DNA of 64,000 bases from Pelobates cultripes (GCA_933207985.1 OW240916.1:263684531-263748530); one strand, 5' to 3'; shown: positions 1-12,501, counted from the first letter of the stretch. Program-made: numbers and translations. The notes: generated by a model not told the origin, from the letters alone.

Positions 1-90
1 CGCTTACCACAGGAAACTCTAAAGAGAATTTTTCACAATTATGGGGTTATCTTGAACAAATTCCTTTAAAAATAAGAAAAGGCAACAGAC

Positions 91-216
91 CTCTTTCTAA
101 AACAAGACATGCATTTGGTCCCACAAGCATGGCGACAGCTCCTGCACCTCCAGTTGGTCTGGCACTACCAGTGGCATACACAGCGATGTCTCCAGCAACG
201 ACCAAGGCATAGCGTC
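91..216 (-). CDS. hmgcs1: HMG-CoA synthase, cytosolic: coding exon 3
   Basis: Third exon (second wholly coding exon) of cytosolic hydroxymethylglutaryl-CoA synthase, which condenses acetyl-CoA with acetoacetyl-CoA in the mevalonate pathway. It encodes the stretch containing [25 protein letters not shown] and a terminal LERG, a conserved part of the thiolase-like fold. On the minus strand the acceptor is a pyrimidine-rich tract ending ctgcag directly before the exon, and the donor is AAAGAG|gtctgt. The exon is 126 bp and keeps phase 1 at both ends, so it joins exon 2 in frame to give W-D-G-R-Y. Exon 4 and later, including the catalytic histidine, lie beyond the left edge of the window. No stop or frameshift is seen. 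Family identity is certain; choosing the cytosolic HMGCS1 over the mitochondrial HMGCS2 rests on the lack of a targeting peptide in exon 2. Confidence 0.95.
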
Positions 217-1375
217 CTGCAGAAAACAAAAATATTTGTATTACACAAACCACTCATTCCTTCAATTTCACAATGATCTGTAAGAGAGGAATAAATGTAT
301 GAATTAACCAGACAAGTTTAATGTTGCGTAATATTTTGACACATGTTGGAAATAAATACTACAATGTCACATGGCATTCAAATTAATCATCCAGTCACAT
401 CAAAGGCAGAGAGGAAATGCATGACAACGTTTGCGTGCATTTAAATGAATAAAATGGACAGACTCAAGCATATTTGTTTTAATAGTCTGTGGTAAAAGCA
501 ATACATCTCTCTTCACACGACAAAACAACAATTATGAAAACAGCAGAAAAGAAAAGTCAGCATTGGGGTTTCCTCCTTGAGGGAGGCATACACTGAGTCA
601 ATGATTTAAAAACACCATTGTTGTTAAAAAACAAAACAAAAAAAACCGCTGGTTTCTGCATATGCCATATTCTGGTTAAGAAATATGTACAAGCAACTGG
701 AAAATGAACCAAGAAAATAAATAAAAAAAATCCTCTTCACCGTCTAGAACTGGTACACCTTGTTCTTTCAGGATGTATACACTCTCTCTACTGGCACAGC
801 ATCAGATGATTGAAGTGCTGAATTATAAATCACATGCTAGACAGGAAAGGATTTGCATAGTCATACCCATTTTACTGTTTTAAGGCCCTCTCTGTAGAAA
901 TATATAGTTTGACAGATACTGAGAATAGCAGATCCTTAGTTTAAGCTTTTGTAGCCTTTGGCTAGCCCTGATTAAACCTTTTTTTTTTTTTTTTTCTATT
1001 TACAAAGCAAAGAACATCTCTCACAGAATCACTTGACATGATTTACAAATGAGCAGGCTGTGAAACCCATCACGTGTTGCTTCAGTTTTCTATTAACAAC
1101 ACGTTTGTAAAGTCCAGCGAAGCAAATACAATACTAGTCAGCGCGGATTCACTTGTATTTCATTATATTTGTAAAAAACCAAACAAACAAATTGCTACAT
1201 TTTTTAGGGTCATTTACTAAAGTGGGAATTCAAAGTGAGTTTTTAAAGTAGCTGAACGGGAGAAATGTAACATTTCAGCTATTTTGACCTAAAACCTAAA
1301 ATTTATTTTTAATTCACCCTGAATTCTCACTGCAGTGAATAACCATGTTTGTATATCAATATATGTATAACATAC
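217..1375 (-). other. hmgcs1: hmgcs1 intron 2
   Basis: A 1.16-kb intron bounded by the donor gtatgt (minus strand, next to position 1376) and the acceptor ctgcag (next to 216). It is AT-rich, with a T-run near 980-998. I see no other gene in it. Confidence 0.85.
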
Positions 1376-1823
1376 CATCCCAGGAGCTTGATTCCACCCA
1401 ATTAACAGCATTAAAGAGAGCGGCAGTGCCTCCATAGCACGCATTTGTTGTGTCAATGCCTTCAACGTCTGTGTTTCCAGAGTCTTCAAAAAGTTGCATC
1501 AGAACAGTCTTTACCGACTTAGACTTGTCAATGATTGTTTCTGTTCCCACTTCTAACCTGCCAATGCTGTCATATGACAGATTGTTCCTCTCCATTAGCT
1601 TCTGGACAACAGTCAGACACAGAGAGTTGATATCCTCTCTATCGGAACAGAAGCCCATTTTAGATTGGCCAAGACCAATGGTATATTTTCCTGCACTGGC
1701 ACCATCAAATTTCTCAAGCTCCTCCTGGTTGACATACTGTGCCGGGAAGTAGATCTCTAAGGCAACAATTCCAACATCTTTAGGCCATGAGGCTTCACCC
1801 GCGGCAGGTAGGGATCCAGGCAT
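1376..1823 (-). CDS. hmgcs1: HMG-CoA synthase, cytosolic: first coding exon
   Basis: Encodes residues 1-149 plus one base of codon 150. It begins MPGSLP and runs through [34 protein letters not shown] and [13 protein letters not shown]. By direct counting the cysteine in NACYGG is residue 129 and the glutamate in VGTE is residue 95, matching the nucleophile Cys129 and the general acid/base Glu95 known for this enzyme, so this part of the active site looks intact. The ATG (1823) is preceded by GTCACC, a good Kozak context. The exon continues about 10 bases upstream as 5' UTR to an acceptor (ttatttag) near 1834. The donor is GGGATG|gtatgt at 1376/1375. No mitochondrial presequence precedes the conserved core, which supports the cytosolic sterol-pathway paralogue. 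Confidence 0.97.
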
Positions 1824-3420
1824 GGTGACTAACCTAAATAAATGGAAAAGGGGAAGAATGTCACTATACAAGACAGGTTATCAAAAGGCAGCAACAACTA
1901 ATGATGATAAATTTGCTGATACAGTTGTAATAGCTTTCAAACTACTCTCTAAGCATGAGTGGTGAAACATGCACTTTATATTCAGAATAATTTCTTGTAG
2001 ATTCCAAAAGAACAAATTAGAGTCTACACGACAAATTAATATTGTCTGTCAATCATATAAGGCAGTCATTTTTAAGAAGACATTGAAAAAAGTGTTTGCA
2101 AATAGATATATGTAAAATAAACATTAATGCTCTAGGGACACCGAGACAAAAACAAACATCAAAAGTGTATAGAGCCACACAATTACCAAAGCAACCATAA
2201 TCCCATAAATCCTCTTCCAAACTGAGGACAATGCCATGAAGGATACTCTGTGGACTATTCCAGGAGACTCCTATAGCTTAAAAACTTTGTGTTAGGGTAA
2301 ATAATTGTATTTATTTACACACTGAGGAGAAACCAACCTTCACCCACCCCCCCACCCCAAAAAAATAAAAAAAAATGTGTGGGAGGTTTTGACTTGGTCA
2401 TAACAATTTAACCTGTAGAGCTAAAAATAAATAGAAGTGCCTTAATACACACAGGATCATTTTAATATAAACATGTTAACATAATAACTACCAAGTCTAT
2501 TATCACATTTGTTATTTTGAATAATTACTAGTATTATCTTGCCCTGGAACATACAATAGTAAACAGGCAACTAGGTGTGACATTTTGGGTTATGAGTCAA
2601 AGCATAACCATTAGTAGGATTAAAGTAATACACTTGCAAATCAGACTACCAGGCCACTGTATTGATACAATCTGTATTTTAAAAGCATAAAATATTGACA
2701 ATATTACAACAGATGTTGTAAATGCAGTTTTCAATACTTCGCAGCATCACTCTTAGCAGTGCTCAAGCAAGATAAACACACACACACAGCTAAAATTACC
2801 TCTTTCCCATGCATATGTAATGAAAATGGAAAGTAACTATTTAACCCAAACCAGCATTAGACAAATATCTTTATATTATGACACACTGAGTTAAGATTCA
2901 GTAAACACACATTTACCTTTGTGAATTCTAAGATATTGTTGTGGTGGGTTACTGGCTAGTATGCTTCAATCCACAACCACATTAAAGGGATGATGCCATT
3001 ACACATACTGCATGTATAGTATTACACATACTGTATGTATATAATATATATTTTTTACACTGTTCCTAAGCAAAATAATAATGACACAAGATGTTATGAT
3101 TTATATTGCAACACTTCCTACTAATGTGGAATCAAGATGACTTGACCTACAAGATGTGGGTTTACCTTAGGACAGATTGACAGATAAAGCTAGCATAGAA
3201 ATATTTAACTACAGAAAGAAACACAAATGAGTAATTCAATGAATGTCCTGTGATACACTCTGTGGTTCAGGCCTGGCATATAAACCCAGTCTCTGCCCTC
3301 CATGGGTACTGACATTGCTTAATTACTGTAGCCAGACTTGATTTCCCTGTAACAAAATATTTATAAAACACTATTTTAATATCAGTAAAAAACATAATAA
3401 AGCATAATACATGGAGCCTC

Positions 3421-3830
3421 CTACCGCAGCTGATGCTCAGCCAGCTCTCTGGTGTCCCAGATGTCCACTTTGCTAAGAGGTCACCCCACACATGGATCAC
3501 ATATAGAACACCGGTCCCACAACAACTACGCCCACACTGCTGCGCATGCGCACTGTGAATTACTGCAGCAAAGCCACGCTGGGATGGCCAAGCATCCGTG
3601 GCAGCCATGTTTGATTAGGGCAAACACATGCGTACTCTACACTGCACCAGCAAGGTTCCATTTACAGCGCTCAACCAAGAAGGTGTTTCCTGTAATAGGC
3701 CAACCAACGCACAAATCGGAATGACGTGATTGACACAAGGGGCTTTTAGAGCGGCCATATTGTGAATGGCAAGCACACGCATGCGCAAATCACTAAGGGA
3801 CCTTCATGTACAAGTGAAACAGGAATGCAG
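3421..3830 (-). promoter_or_regulatory. CpG-containing patch with NRF1-like sites in intron 1
   Basis: A GC-richer island in AT-rich intron. It contains a palindromic NRF1-type site (TGCGCATGCGCA, 3541-3552), a second one (CGCATGCGC, 3778-3786), an SRE-1-like GTCACCCCAC (3480-3489) and a YY1-like GCGGCCATATT near 3751. A possible donor (CTGCG|gtagga) lies near 3425 on the minus strand. This could be an alternative hmgcs1 promoter and exon. However, GCGCATGCGC also occurs inside repeats elsewhere in this window (near 19457 and 46448), so a repeat origin is possible. Confidence 0.3.
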
Positions 3831-4305
3831 ACCTGGTAGAAATGGATAAAGTTATGCTAAAATATATACAGTTTACAGCAAAGCTATTTAGGTCTAAAAT
3901 GAGCTCTAATCATGTTCTCACCAATCCATCTCTAACCTGTTTACTAAACAGTGAATTGCACAACTTTTTTTTTTTTCCACTAAAAAGTGAATTGTAGTGT
4001 AATTAATGAGTAAAAATGGAAGATCTGGAATTTTTTTTTTTATTTTTTTTTTATCCAAACTCTGGTATTTTTTTTACAGATAGTTTATTTAGCTTTAATT
4101 TTATGTATCAGTTATCAAGTCACGACAAATCAGTTTTCAGTGCATTAGCCCAAATTATGTTTGCAGCAATCTAGGGATGCAGGATACATGCAGAAAAAAA
4201 TATATATCTAAAAAACACCATGCAAAGGTTGTGTTAGACTGCAATCCCAACACCCACCACCACACGACACGTTTCTCTATATCATATTACAATGGAGGAC
4301 AACAT

Positions 4306-4665
4306 ATGCCTCGTTTCCACTGAGTGGTATAGTTCGGGTCGGTACGGTTTGGAAGGGTTAGAAGGGTCCAGCGTTTCCACTGCAAGTCGGAGTGCCAGGG
4401 AGCATGCGGGCTTTACACCAAATGCCTAGAGTGTCATTTGTCGTGAGCATTGACGTTTTCCTGTCCGCCAATCAATGGATTGTATAGTGTGACGTCAGTA
4501 GCTCTGCCCTAACCATACCGTACCATTTCCTATGGACCTACAACTGAAGGGGGCCCAGGAATGGTGCGGTTTGATTCGGTTGGGTTGTATGGGCCACTTT
4601 CATAATGGAAACACTCAAAATATTCGTACCAGACCGTACCGAACTGCTCAGTGGAAATGGGGCAT
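4306..4665. mobile_element. Short MITE with 19-bp terminal inverted repeats
   Basis: The ends atgcctcgtttccactgag and the reverse complement of ctcagtggaaatggggcat differ at two positions. Inside, a second pair of gtacggt-type motifs continues the inverted symmetry. There is no coding capacity. It is a non-autonomous DNA transposon of unassigned superfamily. Confidence 0.75.
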
Positions 4666-4825
4666 TAGTGTGCCACCTGTTGCTTACTAAATTTTGGAAA
4701 ATTATTTTGTGAATATGCACAAAAAGGTTTTTGTACTAAAACAAAAAGCTTAGCAACACTTCTTTAGTTAATTAAATTATTCAGAACACCCAACATTATG
4801 AGATGGTTTCGTATTGGTGCTTTAA

Positions 4826-6183
4826 AGGAACACTATAGTCACCTAAATTACTTTAGCTAAATAAAGCAGTTTTAGTGTAGTGTATAGACCAGGGGTAGGC
4901 AACCTACGGCACTAGTGCCATGCACGGCACTCAAGGTGTATTTGCACGGCACTCCAGGCTGCTAGAGCAAAACAAGCTCTGGCCTATCAGGAGTCCCAGT
5001 AAAACATCAGATATCTGCTAATACGAAGAGGTGGTGAAGGACAATCCTCAATTTAAGCATTGCAATACATAGAGGAAGTGATCCCAGCACTTGTGAATGG
5101 GAATCCACACTGTAGTAGAGCAGCCCGCAGCTGCTGTTGCAGCTCCTGTCCTTGACCTGTATCTGGCCAGCCTGGTCCCCACTGGAACCCAGGGAAGCTA
5201 CACACACTGCAAGATATACACAGAAAAGCAGAATAACCCTCCCCTCATACAAATAATATGAACAGCCCCCACACACACAAACATACAGACAATCCGCACA
5301 AACATAACCCACTAAAAGTCCACATACACGCACACAACCCCATATGCAGCCTCTCAATGCAATACCCCAAACAGCCCCCACACACACTACCAAACACACA
5401 ATGTGACATATCCATCCACACACAATTCCACAAGCAGCCCTCATACACCGCCCACATTCATATGTATCATACACAATACCATGAACTACTAATGAACATA
5501 TACAATATAATAGCTTATACACGCACAAATACAACAATACAAAGCAACTGCAATAAAAATAACACAAGCAGAATACGGCAGCATACACACCTCAATTTAA
5601 AAAAAATAGGACCGGCATGCTACAGGACATCACCATTCTCTATCGGCACAGTGCTGCTAAAAGGTTGCCTACCCCTGGTATAGATCATTCCCCTGCAATT
5701 TCACTGCTCAATTCACTGTCATTTAGGAGTTAAATCACTTTGTTTCTGTTTATGCAGCCCTAGCCACACCTCCCCTGGCTATGACTGACAGAGCCTGCAT
5801 GAAAAAAACAAAAAACAAAACTGGTTTCACTTTCAAACAGATGTAATTTACCTTAAATAAATTGTATCTCAATCTCTAAATTGAACTTTAATCACATACA
5901 GGAGGCTCTTGCAGGGTCTAGCAAGCTATTAACATAGCAGGGGATAAGAAAATCTTAATTAAACAGAACTTGCAATAAAGAAAGCCTAAATAGGGCTCTC
6001 TTTACAGGAAGTGTTTATGGAAGGCTGTGCAAGTCACATGCAGGGAGGTGTGACTAGGGTTCATAAACAAAGGGATTTAACTCCTAAATGGCAGAGGGTT
6101 GAGCACTGAGGCTGCAGGGGCATGTTCTATACACCAAAACAGCTTCATTAAGCTAAAGTTGTTCAGGTGACTATAGTGTCCCT
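4826..6183. mobile_element. T2/Kolobok-type MITE (TTAA target), interrupted by a hAT element
   Basis: Flanked by TTAA at 4822-4825 and 6184-6187. The ends are AGGAACACTATAGTCACC and the inverse of GGTGACTATAGTGTCCCT, fitting the TTAAAGGRR ends known for Xenopus T2 MITEs. It is non-coding. A hAT element (4890-5677) sits inside. An uninterrupted relative lies at 27562-28109. Confidence 0.85.
4890..5677. mobile_element. Non-autonomous hAT element
   Basis: The ends caggggtaggcaacctacgg and ggttgcctacccctg are inverted repeats. The flanking 8-bp duplication is GTATAGAC (4882-4889) versus GTATAGAT (5678-5685), which suits hAT. The interior contains a CA-rich stretch (about 5250-5560) that creates spurious open frames on both strands. 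The related MITE at 27562-28109 shows the empty target. Confidence 0.9.
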
Positions 6184-7949
6184 TTAACCTCTGCATTGCA
6201 GCTTTCTTAGTTTGTTTCACTGTGGTCAAAAAGCTTTCGACTTGATAAAGGGAGAAACCCTGGAAGCTGATCACTACAAAGTTAAGTTGGTGCAATAAAA
6301 AAGGCATTACAAGAATATACAATACTTTATTAATTAGCATCTACATTAATGGACTAACATATCATGACAACATTTTCACACCAATAGTGCAAGCTTTCAA
6401 GCCTACTGAGGTCTCCTTATCACACAACTTGTAGCTTTATGGTACCATGCAGATATAAAAAATAAAAATAAAAAATAAAAGAAATTCTAAGTGGCTTATG
6501 CATTCTTGGCTACTTGTTTACATTTTGTCCCCAATGTATTTTTGTATTGGCCTACTAAAAAGCAATTGATCACTATCGTGAGATTTATTCTCCCTAATAA
6601 GGAATTGGCAAAGTCTGACAGTACTTATTGACAAACGCATTTTATAAAAACCATAACAAGGGGTCAGGTCAAATTCAAATCTAACAATTTTGGAAACAGC
6701 GGATTCAGTAAACTGGAAAAAGCAGTCACAACTGTTGTGCCAGAAATCACTTAATCCCAAATTCAATTAGAAAAGTATTTATTCTGCCAGAATAACCAAA
6801 ATGTACACTATAGGAGTCTCATGAATGAGAGATCAAGACAAAGATCTGAGCATAAGGTATTGTTTATTCTGCTGCAGTATAGCTTGCTGTGCTGCAGTTT
6901 CCCCATAGTTTTTTGCTTAAGTTCAACTCACATCATTCTAAGCAATATACATATTTCTAACCAAAGACTGGCTGACGACCACATTTTAAATTCATAAGAA
7001 AATTTCGGAGGTTAGGTTTGATATAAGGTTTATTCACTAAACAACGAATTGTGATGAAATGGAAAGTGAATTGCACAATTCAAACTAAAGCAATCAAACT
7101 GTAAATTTAGTGGAAATGGGCAACTTCTGCAACTAAGCCATTTTAACATGAATTTTACAATGCGAGGTTTCAATTCACTGTTTAGAGAAAAAAACTCAAT
7201 AGACAATGGAATCAAGTGTATATGCCATAACTTACTTGGATATTTACTATAGAAACAGGAGTGAGATTTTAGGCCATCATTCAAAACAAAAATACACCTA
7301 TCTAAGATGGGGTCACAATCTACGTAACTTTCTACATATTTACTACCAGCAACTTAAGTAAGAATACAGAATAATTAGAACGCATGCAAAGATTAGAATT
7401 CAGCAGGTTTTTTTTTTTTTTTTTACAAAAACCATTTTAATAATGAGCATGCCAATCCTATAGAATCATGGCTTACTCTGTGTTTTTGGAGGGCTGGAGT
7501 GCCACTTCATGTCCAATGTCCATGTCATGTCCAATGTCCATGTTCATAACAAGTACTTAGGCAGAAGCTGGTTACCCTCATTTAGTAAGACTTGACACAC
7601 ATGTCTAGGATTTAGAAGCCAGTTAGATAGTTTTAAAAGCCAATCTGATTTTTGTAAACAAAAGTTTAAGGAACCAGAGATTATGTGCATTATTACAATT
7701 TTATACTTCATATTCAAATACTAAAAATACAATAAAATGATTAGGAGTCACGGATCCCAGTGATTTGAAAAATTTTTTATTTAGTGATGCAACTGTTTAG
7801 GAGAGTTAAAACATGTACATTGCTAGGAGATGCAGTACAATAACCCACTTTCCACTTTAAAAGTAGATAAAACTAGGCGGGTATATTGTGAATCGTACAA
7901 GAACTAGTGTTAGGAAGGAATGTGATGCAATGAAATAAGTGATACATCC

Positions 7950-8595
7950 AGGTAGGTGTGATGTTATTTAGTGATAACCTTGGGTTGGTACACTGTACAT
8001 CTTAGTAAGCGATATCTTGATTAGAGTATAATTCCTGAAAGGCATAATTCCCCTGGATGCATATGACATACATGTTATTGATACAGCTAAGTATACTGAG
8101 CACATTACTAATAGCTATCTCTGAATAGGTATAATTCACACTTTATCGAGTGATCCCCATTGGTACGTACAACGTACATTTTATTAAACAATACCTCTTA
8201 AAGGGGTGGGTATAACTTGCACCTTTTTTAATACCCCGGGTATGTACTATGTGCACTTTACGGATACCCGTGGGTGGGTATTATGTGCACTTTATTGAGT
8301 ATGAGGTGTACCTTAGTGTTACCCCTTAGCAGGCATGCTATTTATCTTATTGATACCACTGGGTGCATATAATATGGACCTTATTGATACCTCTGCATGG
8401 GTATGATATTTATCTTTTGCTATCCCTGTATGTATGTATATGGTATGTATTTATGGATATCCCTGGATGGGTAGGATATGTATTTATTGATAGCCCTGGG
8501 AGAGTATGGTATTTATTGATTGATACCTGGGTGGGAATGATATGCATTTATTGAGATCCCTGAGTTCGTATGATATGTATTTATGGATAAAATAT
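7950..8595. repeat. Degenerate minisatellite
   Basis: Loose tandem repetition of a roughly 40-50 bp unit based on gatacccctgggtgggta followed by tgatatgtatttatt. The copies are clearest from about 8200 to 8590. No coding content. It lies in hmgcs1 intron 1 next to the larger array. Confidence 0.7.
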
Positions 8596-8599
8596 GTAA

Positions 8600-8898
8600 A
8601 TATTAAAAACTCTGGGATGTGTTCTGTGCTCAATGTAGTAGCTGTGCATTTCCACATGGTAATTACAGTAGCCCCTTGCTCTATATATACACAGTAGCCC
8701 CTTGCTGTGACACATGGTAGTTATAGTGTGATGCTCTGTATATAGCAAACACTGACCTGTGTATATAGTATTATTGTATAGCGCTATGGAATTTGCTGGC
8801 GCTATATAAAAATTAATAATAGAAGACACCGACCTGTGTATATTATAACAGAAGACACTGACCTGTGTGTATTATTATTATTATTATTATTATTATAG
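8600..8898. repeat. Outlying part of the exon-1-donor tandem array
   Basis: Degenerate copies of the gacactgacctgtgtgtatt unit (clear near 8750, 8830 and 8857). An L2-type tail fragment (tagcgctatggaatttgctg) is embedded at about 8776-8822. The array continues after the LINE, at 10966. Confidence 0.65.
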
Positions 8899-8943
8899 GA
8901 AGAGGTTCTATTTCAACTGTCAAAAGTAAAGACAAATAAGTCA

Positions 8944-10872
8944 ATGGGACCTGATGGAATACACCCAAAGCTATTACAAGAGCTTAGTGGTGTACTAGCA
9001 AAACCATTAACAGATTTATTTAACCAATCATTGTTAACTGGAGTAGTCCCAGAAGATTGGAAGTTAGCGAATGTTGTGCCCATTCACAGGAAAGGTAATA
9101 GGGAGGTGTCGGGCAACTATAGGCCAGTAAGCCTTACTTCAGTAGAGGGGAAAGTGATGGAAATCTTGTTAAAGGATAGGATTGTTGAACATCTAAAAAC
9201 ACATGGATTTCAAGATCAGAGACAACATCGGTTTACTTCAGGGAGATCATGCCGAACTAATCTTATTGATTTTTTTGATTGGGTAACTAAAATTATAGAT
9301 CAGGGTGGTGCAGTAGACATTGCTTACCTAGATTTCAGTAAGGCTTTTGACACTGTTGCACATAGAAGGCTTATCAATAAACTGCAATCTTTAAGTTTGG
9401 ATTCCAATATTGTTGAATGGGTAAGGCAGTGGCTGAGTGACAGGCAACAGAGGGTTGTAGTTAATGGAATATATTCAAAGCTTGGACTTGTCACCAGTGG
9501 GGTACCTCAGGGATCTGTACTTGGACCCATTCTCTTTAATATTTTTATTAGTGATATTGCAGAAGGTCTTGATGGTAAGGTATGTCTTTTTGCTGATGAT
9601 ACTAAGATATGTAACAGGGTTGATATTCCAGGAGGGATAAGCCAAATGGCAAATGATTTAGGTAAACTAGAAAAATGGTCAGAATTGTAGCAACTGACAT
9701 TTAATGTGGATAAGTGCAAGATAATGCATCTTGGACGTAAAAACCCAAGGGCAGAGTACAGAATATTTGATAGAGTCCTAACCTCAACATATAAGGAAAG
9801 GGATTTAGGGGTGATTATTTCTGATGACAAAGGTAGGCAGACAATGTAATAGAGCAGCAGGAAATGCTAGCAGAATGCTTGGTTGTATAGGGAGAGGTAT
9901 TAGCAGTAGAAAGAGGGAAGTGCTCATGCCATTATACAGAACACTGGTGAGACCTCGCTTGGAGTATTGTACACAGTACTGGAGACCGTATCTTCAGAAG
10001 GATATTGATACCTTAGAGAGGGTTCAGAGAAGGGCTACTAAACTGGTTCATGGATTGCGGGATAAAACTTACCAGGAAAGGTTAAAGGATCTTGGAGGAA
10101 AGACGAGACAGGGGGGATATGATAGAAACATTTAAAGGACCACTATAGTGCCAGGAAAACATACTCGTTTTCCTGGCACTATAGTGCCCTGAGGGTGCCC
10201 CCACCCTCAGGGACCCCTTCCCGCCCGGCTCTGGAAGGGGGAAAGGGGTAAAAACTTACCCCTTTCCAGCGCTGGGCGGGGAGCTCTCCTCCTCCTCCTC
10301 TCCACCCCGTCGGCTGAATGCGCACGCGCGGCAAGAGCTGCGCACGCATTCAGCCGGTCGCATAGGAAAGCATTCATAATGCTTTCCTATGGACGCTGGC
10401 GTGCTCTCACTGTGAAAATCACAGTGAGAAGCACGCAAGCGCCTCTAGCGGCTGTCAACGAGACAGCCACTAGAGGATTTGGGGGAAGGCTTAACCCATT
10501 AATAAACATAGCAATTTCTCTGAAACTGCTATGTTTATAAAACAATGGGTTAACCCTAGCTGGACCTGGCACCCAGACCACTTCATTAAGCTGAAGTGGT
10601 CTGGGTGCCTAGAGTGGTCCTTTAAATACATAAAGGGAATCAACACAGTAAAGGAGGAGACTATATTTAAAAGAAGTAAAACTACCACAACAAGAGGACA
10701 TAGTCTTATATTAGAGGGACAAAGGTTTAAAAATAATATCAGGAAGTATTACTTTACTGAGAGGGTAGTGGATACATGGAATAGCCTTCCAGCTGAAGTG
10801 GTAGAGGTTAACACAGTAAAGGAGTTTAAGCATGCGTGGGATAGGCATAAGGCTATCCTAACTATAAGATAA
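8944..10872 (+). pseudogene. CR1 LINE ORF2 remnant (reverse transcriptase)
   Basis: Encodes the RT core of a CR1-like non-LTR retrotransposon. Visible motifs, in order: MGPDGIHPKLL, NYRPVSLTS, YLDFSKAFDTV, SGVPQGSVLGPILF and the catalytic FADDTK. The ERVQRRATK and TWNSLPAEVV C-terminal segments follow. An open frame of 248 codons (8944-9690) ends at a stop after KWSEL. The reading continues in another frame (9824-10135), is split by a MITE, and resumes at 10626-10872 up to the natural stop. The N-terminal endonuclease is absent (5' truncation). It is non-functional. Confidence 0.92.
10136..10621. mobile_element. T2/Kolobok-type MITE inside the CR1 LINE
   Basis: TTAA duplications at 10132-10135 and 10622-10625. 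The ends are AGGACCACTATAGTGCC and the inverse of GCCTAGAGTGGTCCT. Removing it and one TTAA restores the LINE sequence across the site. It has a GC-rich palindromic interior and no coding. Confidence 0.88.
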
Positions 10873-10965
10873 GGCCAGGGACTAATGAAAGTATTTAGAA
10901 AATAGGGCAGACTAGATGGGCCGAATGGTTCTTATCTGCTGTCACATTCTATGTTTCTATGATAA

Positions 10966-12500
10966 GACACTGACCTGCGAGTATTATTATAACAGAAGTC
11001 ACTGACCTGTGTGTATTATTATAACAGAAGACACTTACCTGTGTGTATTATTATAACAGAAGACACTTATCTGTGTGTGTATATATTATTATAATATTAG
11101 ACACTGACCCGTGTGTTTATTAAAACAGAAGATACTGACCTATGTGTATATTATTATAATATTAGACACTGACCTGTTTTGTATATTATTATAATTTTAG
11201 ACACTGACCTGTGTGTATATATTATATTAGACACTGACCTGTTTTGTATATTAGTATGATAATATTAGACACTGCCCTGTGTGTATATTAATATTATAAT
11301 ATTAGACACTGACCTGTTTTGTATATTATTATATTAGACACTGACCTGTGTGTATATTATTATTATTATTATAATAATATTAGACACTGCCCTGTTTTGT
11401 ATATTATTATTTTAATATTAGACACTGACCTGTGTGTGTGTATATATTATTATTATATTAGACACTGTCCTGTTTTGTATACATTATAATAATATTAGAC
11501 ACTGACCTGTTTTGTATATTATTATTATTATAATATTAGACACTGCCCTGTGTGTGTATATATTATTATTATAATATTAGACACGGACCTGTTTTGTATA
11601 ATATTATTATTATTATTATATTAGACACTGTCCTGTGTGTATATACAATTATTATTATTATTATAATAATATTAGAAACTGTCCTGTATATTATTATTAG
11701 AAAATCAAACACTGTCCTGTGTGTGTGTGTACATTATTATTATAATATTAGACACTGTCCTGTTTTATATATATTATTATTATAATATTAGACACTATCC
11801 TGTGTGTGTATATTATTATTATAATAATATTAGACACTGACAGGTTTTGTATATTATTATTATTATGATATTAGACACTGTCCTGTGTGTGTATATATAT
11901 AGTATTAGAATATTAGACACTGACCTGTGTGTATATATTATTATAATATTGGACACTGACCTGTGTGTATATATTATTATAACATTAGACACTGTCCTGT
12001 GTGTATATTATTATTATTATAATATCAGACACTGTCCTGTGTGTATATATTATTATTATAATATCAGACACTGACCTGTGTGTATATATTATTATTATTA
12101 TTATAATATCAGACACTGTCCTGTGTGTATATATATTATTATAATATCAGACACTGACCTGTGTGTATATATTATTATTATTATTATTATAATATCAGAC
12201 ACTGTCCTGTGTGTATATATATTATTATAATATCAGACACTGACCTGTGTGTATATATTATTATTATTATTATTATATCAGACACTGTCCTGTGTGTATA
12301 TATATTATTATTATAATATTAGACACTGACCTGTGTGTATATATATTATTATTATTATAATATTAGACACTGACCTGTATATTATTATTATTATTATTAT
12401 AATATCAGACACTGTCCTGTGTGTATATTATTATTATTATAATATCAGACACTGTCCTGTGTGTATATATATTATTATTATTTTAATATCAGACACTGAC
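10966..12500. repeat. Tandem array carrying repeated splice-donor-like sequence
   Basis: About 40 head-to-tail units of roughly 35-48 bp. Each has a conserved core (agacactgacctgtgtgtat or the variant agacactgtcctgtgtgtat) followed by an ATT-rich spacer of variable length. On the minus strand, the hmgcs1 sense strand, the first variant reads CACAG|GTCAGTGTC, the same as the inferred exon-1 donor at 12501/12500. The second variant reads CAGGACAGT and lacks the GT. The array abuts exon 1, so the exon-intron junction is its last unit. Many short open frames here (Y/I-rich) are artefacts of the repeat. Confidence 0.9.
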
Positions 12501-12501
12501 C

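Larger units (their letters stand above)
8899..10965 (+). mobile_element. CR1-clade LINE, 5'-truncated
   Basis: Starts at aagaggttctatttc after an ATT trinucleotide run and ends with the CR1-type terminal repeat cattctatgtttctatg. It carries reverse transcriptase coding (separate entry) and is interrupted by a T2 MITE at 10136-10621. It is inserted in the tandem array of hmgcs1 intron 1. Confidence 0.9.
1834..12501 (-). other. hmgcs1: hmgcs1 intron 1 (inferred)
   Basis: Inferred first intron, from a donor (CACAG|gtcagt, minus strand, 12501/12500) to the acceptor at about 1834. 1.9-3.3 kb and 6.2-7.9 kb are AT-rich with no gene I can recognise. The remainder holds a short CpG-rich patch, MITEs, a LINE and two tandem arrays, listed separately. 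The upstream boundary depends on the exon-1 call and would change if transcription starts elsewhere. Confidence 0.6.

Noticed and set aside
3267..3724. Frames of 113 (minus) and 90 (plus) codons in the CpG patch
   Set aside because: They overlap antisense to each other, have no homology I recognise, and are explained by a GC-rich non-coding patch.
5007..5683. Long open frames on both strands (193 and 141 codons)
   Set aside because: They lie in a CA-rich repeat inside a non-autonomous hAT element. Composition is C/V/Y or H/T rich, and frames overlap on both strands.
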